Program-made: the position numbers and the translations under genes
Shown here: piece after piece, positions 1 through 12,440 of the stretch
Numbering within the stretch: the stretch's first letter is position 1
Layout of the letters: every line of letters begins with the position of its first letter
DNA from: Viscum album
Taxonomy: Eukaryota > Streptophyta > Magnoliopsida > Santalales > Viscaceae
Assembly (NCBI GenBank): GCA_963277665.1
Contig: OY728130.1
Location: 1,369,382,393 to 1,369,446,392, forward strand
Direction of reading: 5' to 3'
DNA length: 64,000 nucleotides
Notes under the pieces: model-generated
What the model saw: only the letters and a program-made list of their open reading frames with translations
Told to the model about the DNA's origin: nothing
Databases searched by the model: none

Positions 1-3000
1 TCTATGACTTATTATATAATTATTCCATTAACGTTATTAAAAGGTATGTGTTTTTTAATTTTTTTATTACGTGTCTATCTATCATGTTTATATAAATCTA
101 TTATCATTTCATGTTATCTTTAAAAAAATATTCCACCTCTATTTTCATTTTCTCTGAAGCCTATGATTTAACCCTTTATTAAATGTTAACGAGTTTTCCC
201 TTACTATGAGTTTTTATCACCCTTTTTATATTTTTTCATGCCTTAGGTGATAATGGGTATATTAATATATAAGGAGTATATGATGAACTATAGTTTGGTT
301 TTATTATATTGAAATGATCACAAGTTTTTTAAAATCAGTTCTCTATTTAACAGGTTCCCAATGACACTAAACCTTCCATTCATTAGGTGGTGTGGTTATT
401 TTTGGGATTTAAATGACACATTATGGATATGATAAAAAATAATGGTAGTTTAATCTCAATTTTTATGAAATTAAATGTTTAATGAACGTTTTTAACACCA
501 AACTATGGAGTGTAGTTATGGGGTGCTCTAGTGGGTCATGTTATTATCTCTTAGATGTCTATTTTCTTATTTTCAAATCCATATTGCCCCCGAGGATAAA
601 GAAAAGGAAACATTAACCTATTAATTTTTAACATTTTCATACATGTGGATTTCATTTTATATTTTTTATTATCTCTGTAAATTGTATCATTTCATATTGA
701 GTATTTATTATAATTACCTTAATAATTTCTTGGATGTCTTCATGAAAAAAGTTATGGGTTATTACTCTTCATATGATGAATTTTTTTCAAACCTATGTGT
801 TTCCCTCTATCATTTCATAGAAAACTATATCATATCAAATTATGATAAATTCTATTTTATTATATATCTAGGGGTATTATTTGGGAATATCATATCCTGT
901 GATGTAGTTCATTTTTTAATTCAAATTTTTTAATAATTTCTTCAATTAAAGATCTAAAGTGTTTTCATGAGGTGTAGTCCTTCATGGGTCACATTAGTTT
1001 TTTCTTATGATTCATTTAGTAATTTAATATGTTCAAAATTACTTTATCTCAATCATAAAAAAGGATTGTAAATATATTTTTGACATAACAAATTACTGGT
1101 GTATTTAAATAAAATAATTAGTCTCACATCACTGAAAATAATCCAACAAATAAGGTGTTATCTCCCCATTGAGATCATGTTCATTGACTTTACTTTAATG
1201 TTGGGGATGTTTTAAAAACAATTGTTCAGAGGGATCCCCATTCCATTAAAATGCCTCATATAATCTAGATCCTTACTAGGAAAACTACCCCCACCTTGGA
1301 AAGAGAGATTCTTTTTATTGTTTTTTACTTGTAAAATCATGTTCATATATTTGTGGGTTAAAAACCATGTTGTTTTATGACCATTTTTTCATCTGTTTCT
1401 ACTTAAGAATCCCAATGTTATGTCCCACTTGATATGGTTAATGATTTTCTTTTATAAATTTTATCATGACATTTCAAATAAGAGATGAGTGGAAAATGTT
1501 GCAGTATACCTCATTATTATTATTTCCCCACAATTAAATCACAACATTGACTCATCACTCCCCATTGAAGAGTTGTTTCTTGAAGATTGTGTTTTTTATT
1601 TAGAGGAACACATCATTTAGTATACTAATATTTTTTATTTTTAGTTTTATTAAGGGTCTCCTTGGATTTTATAACTTCACAACACTAAAAGATTAATTAT
1701 AATTTCTGAATATATATTTGTTATTACATATTCATATAGTGTATTTTTGAGGATCAATATTTTACTTATTCTATCTCTAACTATCATTTCACATCATTTT
1801 TAGAATTTACCATAAATTGTCTTATATGTTAAATTTTTTCTGTCAATGCAAAACTCAATTTTTCCATAACTATAGTATATAATAACAAAAATGTTATACA
1901 TATTCCCACTTGTTTTGTAAGTCATGTACATACTGTCAATTCATATAGAATATCTCTATGAGGAATGAAATTCCTCAGCAACCCATGTTGTTATGTGATA
2001 TATTTGATTCACATGATATTGAAATCAAGATTCCATTTCCAAATCCATTTAGATTCTTTTATAACATATGAGATGTTTATTTTTTACACTAATGTAATTG
2101 AAACTTGTAAATATGACTCTTAAAATGATTTGAAATTTATGAGATATTATATTTTTATCACATTTTCTAGGTTTTTAATTAGATATCAGGGTTCTCATTT
2201 CTATAATTTCAATAAGAAAAACTCTCTCAAGTAGTGAATGGTTGTTTATAAATTATCATGTATATTTAAACCACACACAAATAGGAATGTTATTATTTAA
2301 AATCCTTATGTTTAAGATTCCCATGATAAATTTCATAACCCAATAATAATGGTTACCATTTTACTTTAGACGATTCACTTTGTGATTGATTTAAAATTTT
2401 TAAAACCCAACATTGGAATTTCACCATATATTAATGTCTTTGAATCATATTTTTTCTAACCTACACATGAAAAGATCCATGCATATTGGATTACTAAACC
2501 ATGTAATATGAATCACTAAAATATAGGTGAACATAATAAAATACAATTTTAGTAGACAGTTAAATTTCATTGATATGCATATGTCATATTCTTTATCTAT
2601 GAATAAAAAACATAGGCTAACGATGAAGAAATTATTCACCAGAAAAAGTAAAATATTGGTAAAAACGTTCACATATACATTTCCTAGATTAAGAACAATA
2701 CAGGTAATCTTTATTCCTAATTTTTAAATCAATTTACCATGGTTAACATTTATAATTTTAGATAAATATAGTTTTTTCAAGAGAGTACTGGAAGTATTTT
2801 TTTAATCAATGAGAAGTTCATTAAAAACTTATATAAATATTTTTTCAATGAATTCGGTAGAGGGAAACTTGGTGAAGGATTCCACATATGACACCACATA
2901 AAAATATTTATCTTCTACATATGTTTATTTACATGATTATTTATTATAAATTTATGGATCCATCCCATTCCATGGAGTTCTGTGATCCTTATGATGTATT

Positions 3001-4043
3001 AAGGAAGAACATGATTTAATTCTTGAGATTCATTTTTATATTATTTTAGTGATATATTTAATTACAAGTGTATATGTATTTTCCAAATTTTATATTATTC
3101 TTTAATTGAGTTTTATGTTGGTATATAATACTCAAACTCACATAACCCTGTAAGGGGTTACCCATTCATGATATGGTTCAAATATATTTTACCACTAATT
3201 CTTCCAACATTCAGTCATGGTGTTTATGTAGTTCATATCGATATATTGACACATATAAACACTTCCATTTATATACACATTTATTTCATGGTATTATAAA
3301 AAAATAAAAAAAAACCCATGAAAATACAATGTGTTCTTCATGTTTTTCCTTGATGAGTTCCAGTTATGAACTCAAAAACAAATCTCAAGACTATCAGCAG
3401 TATCTTGTAAAACATTTGTGGTATCAACTGAATACTTTGAGGAATTATATTATAAAATCAATATCATTTTATTTTTAGGTTTTACATACTAAGGATTAAA
3501 ATATGTAAAACGAATATATTGATGTGATGAAGGATAATAGTTATTGGATTTTCATATTTTTCTCACACTATTACCAATGAAAAAAATTGTAACATTATTC
3601 AAATAATTAATCATGGATACTTCCTACTTAATCTCCAACACCCCAACTCAGTTAAACCACCTTCAATTTCTATATTTTAAAATACAATTTAATGTTTTTT
3701 ATATAATTATCTATCATGAGAACACCTAGGGTTGAATCTATACTAAATAAGTTATATATAAATTTTTATCTAATTTAGAGAGATTGAAAAAATAATCAAA
3801 ATCACTCATAGAACGTGTTCATATGACTTATCCTTTCTATTTAAGAGTATAGACTTTTTAGTAAAATTTCAATACTACATCTGTATATCCCCAACATATA
3901 TAAAAAACACTAGTTAACTCCACCCATGTGAGAGACTATAATATGGATTTTTCAAATTCCAATGAAAATAATTTTCCCCTTACACTCACTAAAAAATTTC
4001 CATCCTCTCCCAAAACATGGACCTAAGGAAATCACACTTAGAG
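1..4043. other. Unassigned AT-rich flank
   Basis: No gene or mobile element could be assigned here. The sequence is very AT-rich with frequent stops in all frames. The longest open stretch, a 96-codon frame at 643-933 on the + strand, is rich in Phe, Tyr, Ile and Leu as expected from AT-rich DNA and shows no recognisable motif. It lies just outside the left end proposed for Gypsy IV and may be older, unrecognisable transposon sequence. Confidence 0.5.
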
Positions 4044-5225
4044 TGTAATACCCCATGATTTTAGAATATATTTCTACTTAATAAATAAATGAGTTCACTA
4101 GATTGTTTATCATATATCCCTGAACATATGTGAATAATTCATATACACTATATATTCAATCATATTACTTGGAATTTAATTTAAATATTATTACCTAAAA
4201 TAATTCATAATTAATATATGAAATATAATGGGCCCTAAATAAATATTTTGAAATATTGTTATTAATAGAATCATCTTTTTCATATATGAGTTATTTTAAA
4301 AATTAATCCATATTATTAATCTTTTGAAATATTATAATTTACACATATCAAAAATTAATTCATCTTTCATAAATGAGTTTGAAATGAAAATAAAAGCAAA
4401 TGAAGTTCGGAATATATGGTTTTAGATAAAATTAAATTATGTATATTTTTTTTATAATATTAAATTAAATTATTCAATATTGATGATTAATTTTACATAA
4501 TTGTGAAGATAATATATCAAATAAATTATGTTAAAATCCATCTATTAGTTTTAACAAGAAAATTAATTTGTTTAAATCGAGTGAAATGCTTAAAAATATA
4601 TTTTTATAAAAAAAAATTATTTAATTTTTTGACTTTATTTTGAAATTAACTTATTCCACATAAAAATATTTAATTCAATAAATTGAATTCCACATTTGGG
4701 ATCCTAATTTCCATATTTGGAAATGATTCAACATTAGTTATTTTCTATAATGACCTGTACATATGGTAAGAAATTATATTCATTAAGGATAAAAATGGTT
4801 AACAATGGAGTTTGAATAAAATAATAGGTTTAAAATATTACATACATTTGAAATAATTTTTTGGGTAGAATATATCTTTTCCAAACTATATCCAAGATCT
4901 GAATTTGGGTTTTCTTGGAGACACATTCACTTGATTGTGACATTATTATATTTTTATTATTTTTTGTATTTATATGTTTTCTACTAAAATAAATGATAAA
5001 TGGTAACCTCCTCTCTTATTTTCTTGAAAAATATTGATCCCATCACCTCAAATAATATCATAAAAATACTCTCCCAAATCTATTTATTTTTCCTTGAGTT
5101 TTTTTCCTTTCAAAATATCCATATTTGACCCTATAATATTCTTGTTGAAGGAAAATTTCCAAATGAAGATGTATATTTTCCTAATTTTTTTTTTAAATTC
5201 TATATCATATTAAACCATATACAAT
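4044..5225 (+). repeat. Gypsy IV 5' LTR, segment 1 of 3
   Basis: This is the first part of the LTR, from TGTAATACCCC to the insertion point of Gypsy III. It shares ordered blocks with the 3' LTR, for example ATTTAATTC-type and TTCCA(C/T)ATTTGGAAATG-type stretches near 4680-4735 and 59040-59115, and a promoter-like block near 5041-5068 (CACCTCA followed by ATCATAAAAA) that corresponds to 59367-59385. The last five bases, ACAAT, are the left TSD of Gypsy III. Confidence 0.6.
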
Positions 5226-8200
5226 TGTAACACCTCAATATTTCTAGGAATGAATTTTTTTGATGAATTTAATATCTTTTATTTCCTGTGTTTAATGTAA
5301 CACCAAGTTAAAATGACCTGAAATCTATTATGTGACTATTATAACAAAATACTTAGTTTTCTATGTATAGATAAGACTTTTTAAAAAAAATATATATTTC
5401 TTATAAATTTTTATTATTAAATTCATTGGTTTTTAATTAATTTTAAACAAAAAATAAATTTTTTAAAATAAGTGTTTTCATGAAACACTTTTTATTTGAG
5501 AAATATATTTATATTATAAGAAAATTGAAATATTCACAATTGATGAATGATTTTAATTAAATATATATATATATATTATTCAATCAATGGTTTTAACATT
5601 TATATAATTATATTATTATTCTTGGTATTAGAAATGATCGAGTTTTATTCATAAAAATTATATTTTAATAAAAATCAATTTTATAATGATTTATACACGT
5701 ATTTTAATTTTATGTTTTATAATTATATTTTTTTAATTTTATTAAATGTATTCAAAATTTTGAATCATTGGGAATAAATTTTGTAAATATCACCCGTTTA
5801 ATTTTAGGAATTATGAATAGTAACCATGGTAATATTTATCACCCTGGTAAAGGGTAAAATTGGATAACCTATGTTAAAAATAATTGATTATGAAATACAT
5901 TTTCAATATAATTCTTATTGGATGAAGTAAAAACATCTCCTAAAATTGATTTTCATGAAATTTATTTGTTCAATGTGAAATATTTCCTGAAAATGACTTA
6001 GATACTATACAAATTAATGAAAATTACATAATGTTAATCTCTTTGTTTTTAATACCCATCACGTGTCTACATAGGAAAAAAAATCGAGATATGGTTGAAA
6101 ATTAATGTTTATTTTCAGCATAATGAAATTATTTTAATTTTATAAAATTATTTTTAATTTTAATAAATAATATAATTACATTAAATTCTTTTACAATGTT
6201 AATATTTTATTAATTTAATTAATAGAAAAATAAAAAAATGATATCAAACAATAAATTTTGATATAATTTGAATGAGTTAATGTGCACAATAAATTTTATA
6301 GATCTATATGAAATATTATTGAGGTTTAAAATCATTATATTCTAATTCCAAAAATTAATTTATGTATTTAATGTCAAAATTAAGTTAATAGGGTCAAAAT
6401 TCACATAAGTGATACTTTTTTGAAAAACATATTTTATTAAACTATTTAGAAATCATAAAAAATTTATTTTCATACATGTGAATTTAATATAGTTAATAAA
6501 ATGAGTCACATCCCCTTTATGAGTCATTTATTAATTAATAGTAAAATGATTGACATATTTTGATTAAAATATTAGTCATTACAATTATGGTAATAAGGAA
6601 TTAACCAATGGATTTATCAAAATGATAAGGTTTAAACTGATATAAAAACAAGTAAAATTTATATTAGATTATTATATTACAACCATATAATACTTTATAT
6701 TTGTATCCCATTCCATTTGGAGGCATCTATCATGGTATTGATTTATTAGAATTTTATCTTTGGAGAAATTCCAAAACCACCCCTTACCTCAATCATAAAA
6801 GGGAATATCCTACCTCACTTTTTCACACCACATTGAGATATATATATATATATATGTATCCACCAATAGCTAACCATTTATTTTCTAATATTCTTATCCA
6901 TGTCTGTGATGTTCTGGTCTCCCTAAAATAACACCATTATGTCTTTTAAGAAAGTACCTAGAGAACGTATCCCAAAGTAGAGGTAATAGTCTTACCCAAC
7001 CAATTTCAATTTATTCATTATTATAACTATTCCAAATATATAACAATATAATATCTATAATATCAAAAATATAATGAAATTTTATTACTATTATTATTGA
7101 ACCACCATTACCCTCCCTCTTTCTCATTAAATGAGAAGTGAACATATTGTTTGCACAAACGTAGATCTTACCTTCTCCACATTGTGATAAAATTTATTTA
7201 TCAATGCCACCATTTATGAACGGGAATTGGGATATGATTAATATTTATATAAGATATTTATTAAATAAAAATACTTGTAAAATAATTATATCATACCTAT
7301 CTTATTATCTTCCAAACCGTTGGTAAACAATAACACCCCTCCTGTGTATGTGTGGACTACCACGTCCACCAATTGATCCCAATAAATTTTCATTTGTATT
7401 TTATTTGGATGTAAATAAGGATGGATTTGATGAATATATATGATTTTTATGATATAATAATTATTCTATAAGTGATATTTGTTATTTTTATTTCTATTTT
7501 TACATTAATAGAATAATGTAAACATTGTTCATCTATAAGTACGACCTACCATTTCCATGAATGATGTAATAAAGTTTCTTATCTCTAATTTTAATTGATT
7601 ACTTCAAATATATATATATAAAGAATATATATGATATTTATATCATCACTAAAATTCTTGATATGATTTAACTACTATTAAATTATTAATACAAAATTAA
7701 CAAGACCAAAACATAATGAAAAATGAAGCAATTATTACATAGAACAACGATTTTTAACAAACAATTGTTACGAAATTGGCAATAAATAGTTAAACATATT
7801 TCATAAATTGTATGATATATATGAATTTTTTATAAAAGTGATGTATAATGAATATATATTATTATATAGGATACATATAAATGTATGAAGGATGTCAACC
7901 CATGTTAAGAGTTTATTTCAAAATGTCTTCATCATTTGAGATTATTTAAGTTCAAGTCACCACTAAGAAATATTTATATTCCATGTCCATGTTTTAAAAA
8001 AATGTTTTCAAAATGGTTTTTAATAATATCCTTTGATTTCTTAAAATTAGTTTTACACTTTACTGACTTTTGACAAAATGGTTTGAAAAAAATATTTTTA
8101 TCATTATCCGAACAAGGTACCTTGTAATTTTCAAAAACAATATAGTAGAAATATTGTTTATCTTAAAACGAATGATTATATTTTCCAAAAAACATGATTT

Positions 8201-9219
8201 AAAAAAAAATTATGATTCATTTATAATTTTACAAGGATAATTTTAATGAAATATTTGTCTTTTATACATGCTTCATTTTTTTAATGTGATTTCTATTTGG
8301 ATAGGTTACTTTCATCAAATTTTCCAATGATATTTTAAAATACTTTTAATCTATTTTGACATTATTGGATATATTTTATAATTTAATGATGTTATAATAT
8401 CATGGTACCATATAACATATTTTATTGAATATATTTTTATTATCATTATTAGAGATGTTAAATATTAATACCCTTTTTTATATCAGATTGAATGGGATAT
8501 GATTATGTTTATTTGTTGGGGTGATTATTGTAATTTTTTATTAGATTCAATATAAATGTATATTTTTATTAGGTTTCACCCCATTCATATGACGGATTAA
8601 TTATACATATTAAGTGATGGAAAGGGCCTTTTATAGACCCTAAATTCATTTTTATATATCATGAGACAAACTATCTTGGGTATTGGTTGAGGGCACATCC
8701 ATTTATGTAATTTTTCTTGTAATATGTCCTAGAAGGTATGTTTATAAGGTACAACCTATAAAATTTACCGCATTATGAAATTAGATATTTATTTACATAT
8801 GATAAATTTAAAAATTAGGATATTTATGGATGGGTTTTATCTTATGTAACTATTTATATTGATTTATTATTTTTCCATTTGATTCTTGCCAAATTGTTCG
8901 TGCCTTATTTAGTTTAACCATTACAGAATATTCATAGTGATCATATTAGCTCCATTGATTACTTATATATATTTTCAAAAGGATTAAAATATGGATATTA
9001 TGTTATATATATATAGTTACATACTTGTATAATAATAGAGTTCTCAAGGAAATAATTTGTCTTATTTTACGTTATCATTGGTAATGTAAGATTCATGCTT
9101 GTATCTAATTTTCCAATTCTACAAAACGATTTGGTCCATTAGTAAAATATTATTTGTATATAATTATAATCTATTACTGCAACCATAAACTCTGGGATTC
9201 TAGGTTTGTGTTTCTTATA
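5226..9219 (+). repeat. Gypsy III 5' LTR
   Basis: The LTR starts TGTAACACCTC and ends TTTCTTATA just before the PBS. It aligns in order with 35880-39839: the start (TGTAACACC against TTTAACAAC), the block at 5820-5880 against 36450-36510, the promoter and downstream block at 6670-7010 against 37280-37610, and the GTGTGGACTA block at 7345-7365 against 37950-37970. The short open frame at 6701-6931 lies within this non-coding LTR and is not a gene. Confidence 0.8.
6794..6802 (+). promoter_or_regulatory. Probable TATA element of the Gypsy III 5' LTR
   Basis: The sequence CATAAAAGG follows CCCTTACCTCAAT. The same arrangement recurs at 37392-37411 (CCTTACCTCAACTTTAAAAGG) in the other Gypsy III LTR and at 59367-59383 (CACCTCACTTATAAAAG) in the Gypsy IV LTR. 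Conservation inside otherwise diverged LTRs suggests a core promoter. This is inference; no transcript evidence is available. Confidence 0.5.
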
Positions 9220-9221
9220 GT

Positions 9222-9233
9222 TGGTATCTGAGG
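9222..9233 (+). other. Gypsy III primer binding site (initiator Met-tRNA type)
   Basis: TGGTATCTGAGG lies 3 bp inside the LTR end at 9219. It resembles the plant initiator Met-tRNA-complementary PBS (TGGTATCAGAGC). It fixes the LTR boundary and the + orientation. The leader runs on to 9525, where the copia element is inserted. Confidence 0.8.
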
Positions 9234-9525
9234 ATACTTATTTAAAACGATGGAACTATATTTAGAAAAATATATATTAGGGAAAAACCCTACAACATAA
9301 TTTGAGTATATTCCAAAAGAATCCAAGAATAAGATTACGATATTTTTCATACATAAATTACCAATTTATTATAGGGTTTTTACTAGTTTGAAAATAATAT
9401 ATGATGATTCATAATATAATATACTTAGTGATTATTTAGAAATGTCTCATAGTAGAAGGAATGGAAATTATATTAATGCATGTAATCAATATTGGTATTA
9501 CCCTTCAAAGAATGATAATAATTTT

Positions 9526-9933
9526 TGTTTAGAGTGGAATATCACGAGGGGGTGAATTGAGTTCCAACATAAAATTTCTATTAAAAACATTACATTAAAG
9601 ATCCCACAAATTATGAAAAGGCCTAGTTAATTAAGGTAGTAGAGATATAGATGTCTAAATGGTCAACATGTTTCTCAAAGGGTGATTAGTCCTTAGTTGA
9701 ATTAGTGTAAAACACTTCTCAAACTTTTGAAACAAGTTTACTGAATTAAATACATACATACACTAACCAAAACTAACTATCATAGTGAATGCAAAAAAAC
9801 TTTATGTTTTATCAATTTTAAGTAGGAAAAAATAGATAAAACAGAGTAAAACAAAATAAAGAGCATAGTAATGTTAAACAAGAGGTTTAGTCTCAAGCCG
9901 AGACTTAATCCTCTCCACTTGGTGATCACCTAC
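9526..9933 (-). repeat. Copia 3' LTR, distal segment (split by Gypsy I)
   Basis: This 408-bp piece matches the start of the other LTR at 29718-30125, including GGGGGTGAATTGAGTTCCAA (9549-9568 against 29750-29763 and on) and GAGACTTAATCCTCTCCAC (9900-9918 against 30100-30118). It continues at 19703 after the Gypsy I insertion. The short frames in it are not genes. Confidence 0.93.
9929..9933. repeat. Target-site duplication of Gypsy I, left copy
   Basis: CCTAC directly precedes the LTR start at 9934 and is repeated exactly at 19698-19702. The uninterrupted site is seen in the other copia LTR as CACCTACCACC near 30125. Confidence 0.95.
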
Positions 9934-11803
9934 TGCAACGTCCCCATCCAAAAAGCCACTAAACCGGTGCTCTGAGCCTAGTGGTTACATGACCTTAAGC
10001 GCACCTCCCCATATACCAAAGGCTGCTGACTAGTAGCAGGGGTCTATGTAGTCAAGTGGGGAGACTATACCCCCTATTTATCAGAGTAAGCCGCAACAGA
10101 ATAACCAAATAGCGGAAATAAAAACCAATAAACAAGGAACATGTATAACAACCAATCCCAACCATAAATATTCCATGTCATACTACAAGTGAAAAGTGTA
10201 AAAAATCCCAAAATAAATACAACAGCCAAAATCCCCAAAATGGTCTCGACTCCATTTCCATATCCTCCACCAATTGCTACCCATATCCACTCGACTATCT
10301 AGCAAGGACCCTTTCACTTCTCCGGGCCTGCAAACATGAAGTCTGCTCGGGTACCCAAGGGCCGCCTGAGCAGGGTGTGAGTACAACTCAGTAGGCCACC
10401 ACCAACGCTGTCTACAAAATATCAAGTATAAACAGGTAGTGCATGAAAAAGGAAAAATGAATGATAAATGTCAAGTAATTATTTATGTTTCCATTAACCA
10501 TATTAGAGACAAAGCCATTTCCATTCCATTACCATCGATTTATTACCTTTTAGCATCACCTACCCTTTCATCACATTTCGACGGGTTAATCACATAACTT
10601 ATGTTAAATGGGTCTAAGGCCAACAATCACATGAAAGAGGGTCAACACATCATTATCCAATATCACCAGGACTAACTTCATCATAGCAATCATATCCTCA
10701 CCTCGAAGCCTCAGTCCAGGAGGATGCAACCATTAGAAGAATAGATCATCAGTCCCCATTCATAACCCGTCCATTTAGGGTGGATTTTAGAGCCTCAGCC
10801 TTCACTCGACCCATGGGCGTAGACCCTAAAGTCATACCCCACTCTACCAAGCCATGTGCACATACTTATATATAAGTAACTATCATCCTTCCAACCATTT
10901 CCCATCGACAACCATCATTCACAACAACCTACATGGAAAACCACATCATGCCTTAACCCATTAACACATTACCATTTCACATCATTTAACCATTCACCCA
11001 ATTCCCATGTGTTATGCCTATCTCACTAATAATTCAACAATAGACCCATAATCTATCCCATTATGGTCTTTAATCAATTTAAACTTTAACCCATTTAACC
11101 TGTTCATCATTTCAAATCAACCATTCATTCCATTTACAATAACCCTATGGTTAGTTTCCAAGTCTAGGTGCATCACCTAACTCTTTTCCCAAGTTCCACC
11201 AATCATGCCAACATATTCATCAACGGATTTACATTTTATTACAACAAGGTCACTTGTTTAATTAACAATTCCAAGACCGGGGAAAAGCCGACACATCCCA
11301 TGGATGGCCCCAACTAGTTTCAGTCCATCCCAACACATCCCATGGGGATCGTGAGGGTTCCCATTTAACATTTTAAACATCATTGAAACCAAACATTCCA
11401 TGGTTATTCACAACATAACCAAGAGAAACAAGAACACAAGTGAACATGTACATAAACCCCAAATAACCATGGGATATAACTTGAAGACCACCTACCTCGA
11501 ATCCTCGGTTGAACGCACCCTCAATCGAGTTCATAGACCTCGATTCGACCAACCCTTGGAGCATTAACCTATAACTCACACAAAAGATAGGGTTTTAGGG
11601 TTTCAGAATAAGAGGAAAGGAAGATACTAACCCAAATCCAAAAAGAGAAGCAAGGATGATGTTATCCTTACCCGGAGCTTTGATCCACAACCAACGGCAC
11701 CAAAAACACCTTAGAATCGAAGGAGTTTGATATCCTGGAGTCCTTGGGAGGCTTGGTCCGCACCTAGGGTGAAGAGGAGAAGATGAGAGGAAAATCACGA
11801 GTT

Positions 11804-11815
11804 GGGGTTATAAAG
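11804..11815 (-). promoter_or_regulatory. Possible core promoter of the Gypsy I 3' LTR
   Basis: On the - strand GCTTTATAACCCC precedes CAACTC and a pyrimidine-rich stretch. Equivalent positions in related LTRs read ATTTAAAACC (19281-19290, - strand) and ATTTTAAAAC (42361-42370 and 49196-49205, + strand), each followed by CCAACT. Conservation at the same place in four LTRs suggests a TATA region. The call is inference. Confidence 0.4.
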
Positions 11816-11853
11816 CCCAGAGTTACAATTTTGTAAATTTTACATCATTAAGT

Positions 11854-12055
11854 GGCCGCACGGTTTAGATGCACGGTTTGGAAAACCGTGCGCCAACCAT
11901 GTGCATGCCACTGCCCGGAGGAGGGGGAGGCACACGATTTAGCCACATGGTTTGGAAAACCGTGCGCAAACCGTGTGCTTGCTTCTGTCCCGAGGAGGGA
12001 GGGTCGCACGACTTAGTCTGGGCAGGCCGCACGGTTTGGCTGACTGTGCGCAGGT
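11854..12055. repeat. Hairpin-forming repeat cluster in the Gypsy I 3' LTR
   Basis: The arms GCACGGTTT (11871-11879) and AAACCGTGC (11883-11891) form a perfect 9-bp inverted repeat with a 3-base loop. A one-mismatch version follows near 11946-11965 and degenerate half-sites occur near 11854-11864 and 12029-12049. The cluster sits within about 370 bp of the sense 5' end of the LTR, so in U3. The other LTR carries the same cluster at about 19330-19530. Confidence 0.8.
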
Positions 12056-12221
12056 TGTGCGCCCTGGTCTGCTTTTCCCAAACATCTCTTCTTCCTAGCC
12101 CCGAGCCCCCGGAACACCCCAAGGCCTCTCACACTTCCAAGAAACCTTTTAAAGTCCCAAAATCAAAGGCTTCGACCCAAAACACAACCAAACATACCTT
12201 TCCAAAAACTGGGATCTTACA

Positions 12222-12232
12222 CCCTCCCCACC
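12222..12232 (-). other. Gypsy I polypurine tract
   Basis: On the - strand GGTGGGGAGGG abuts the 3' LTR, the expected primer for plus-strand synthesis. Gypsy II has the near-identical AAGGTGGGGAGGT directly before its 3' LTR at 48775-48787. Confidence 0.9.
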
Positions 12233-12239
12233 TTATAAT

Positions 12240-12440
12240 GGCTTGTCCTCGAGCCGATCTTCCATGCCTCATTGCTCCACCGAAGAGAAGAGTTCAGACC
12301 ACTAATCCCGCATATTCGATTCCCGCTCCCAAGTTTCTTCCTAAAGTTTCCCATGCTGCCGTAGTACTCGCACTAATGGCATAACCTTGCCTCGCAAGCC
12401 CTTTTCACTACGATCCACCAAACGAACCGGATGCTCCTAA
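12240..12440 (-). pseudogene. Gypsy I chromodomain (decayed)
   Basis: The - strand translation after the integrase C-terminus gives a chromodomain-like segment. It has a V(D)RSEKGLRGK-type start, PLVRVL, and EETWE with a following aromatic-rich helix ending in W-x-E-L-F. This matches the usual chromovirus pattern (I-L-D-R, LRNK, PLVKVLW, EEATWE, YPxLF). In the family the domain is thought to guide integration toward marked heterochromatin. At least two stops interrupt it. It follows the 12437-12631 integrase segment with little spacing. The identification rests on motif order, not on a computed alignment. Confidence 0.75.

Larger units (their letters stand above)
9934..12221 (-). repeat. Gypsy I 3' LTR
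   Basis: In + orientation the LTR runs from TGCAACGTCCCC to GATCTTACA. It matches 17410-19697 throughout at the same length of 2288 bp. In sense orientation it starts TGTAAGATCCCAG, the same as the Gypsy II LTR. Short reading frames at 10183-10425, 11373-11579, 11595-11798 and 11869-12384 fall in this LTR and are unlikely to be genes. Confidence 0.96.

Noticed and set aside
643..933. 96-codon open frame in the left flank
   Set aside because: Composition is dominated by Tyr, Phe, Ile and Leu, as in random AT-rich DNA, with no motif or homologous copy seen.
3413..3428. PBS-like sequence TGGTATCAACTG
   Set aside because: No LTR end precedes it, no gag follows and no partner LTR was found, so it is probably chance.
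11869..12384. 171-codon + strand frame, the longest in the window
   Set aside because: It runs antisense through the Gypsy I LTR, PPT and chromodomain and owes its length to local GC content. It is not conserved in the other LTR.
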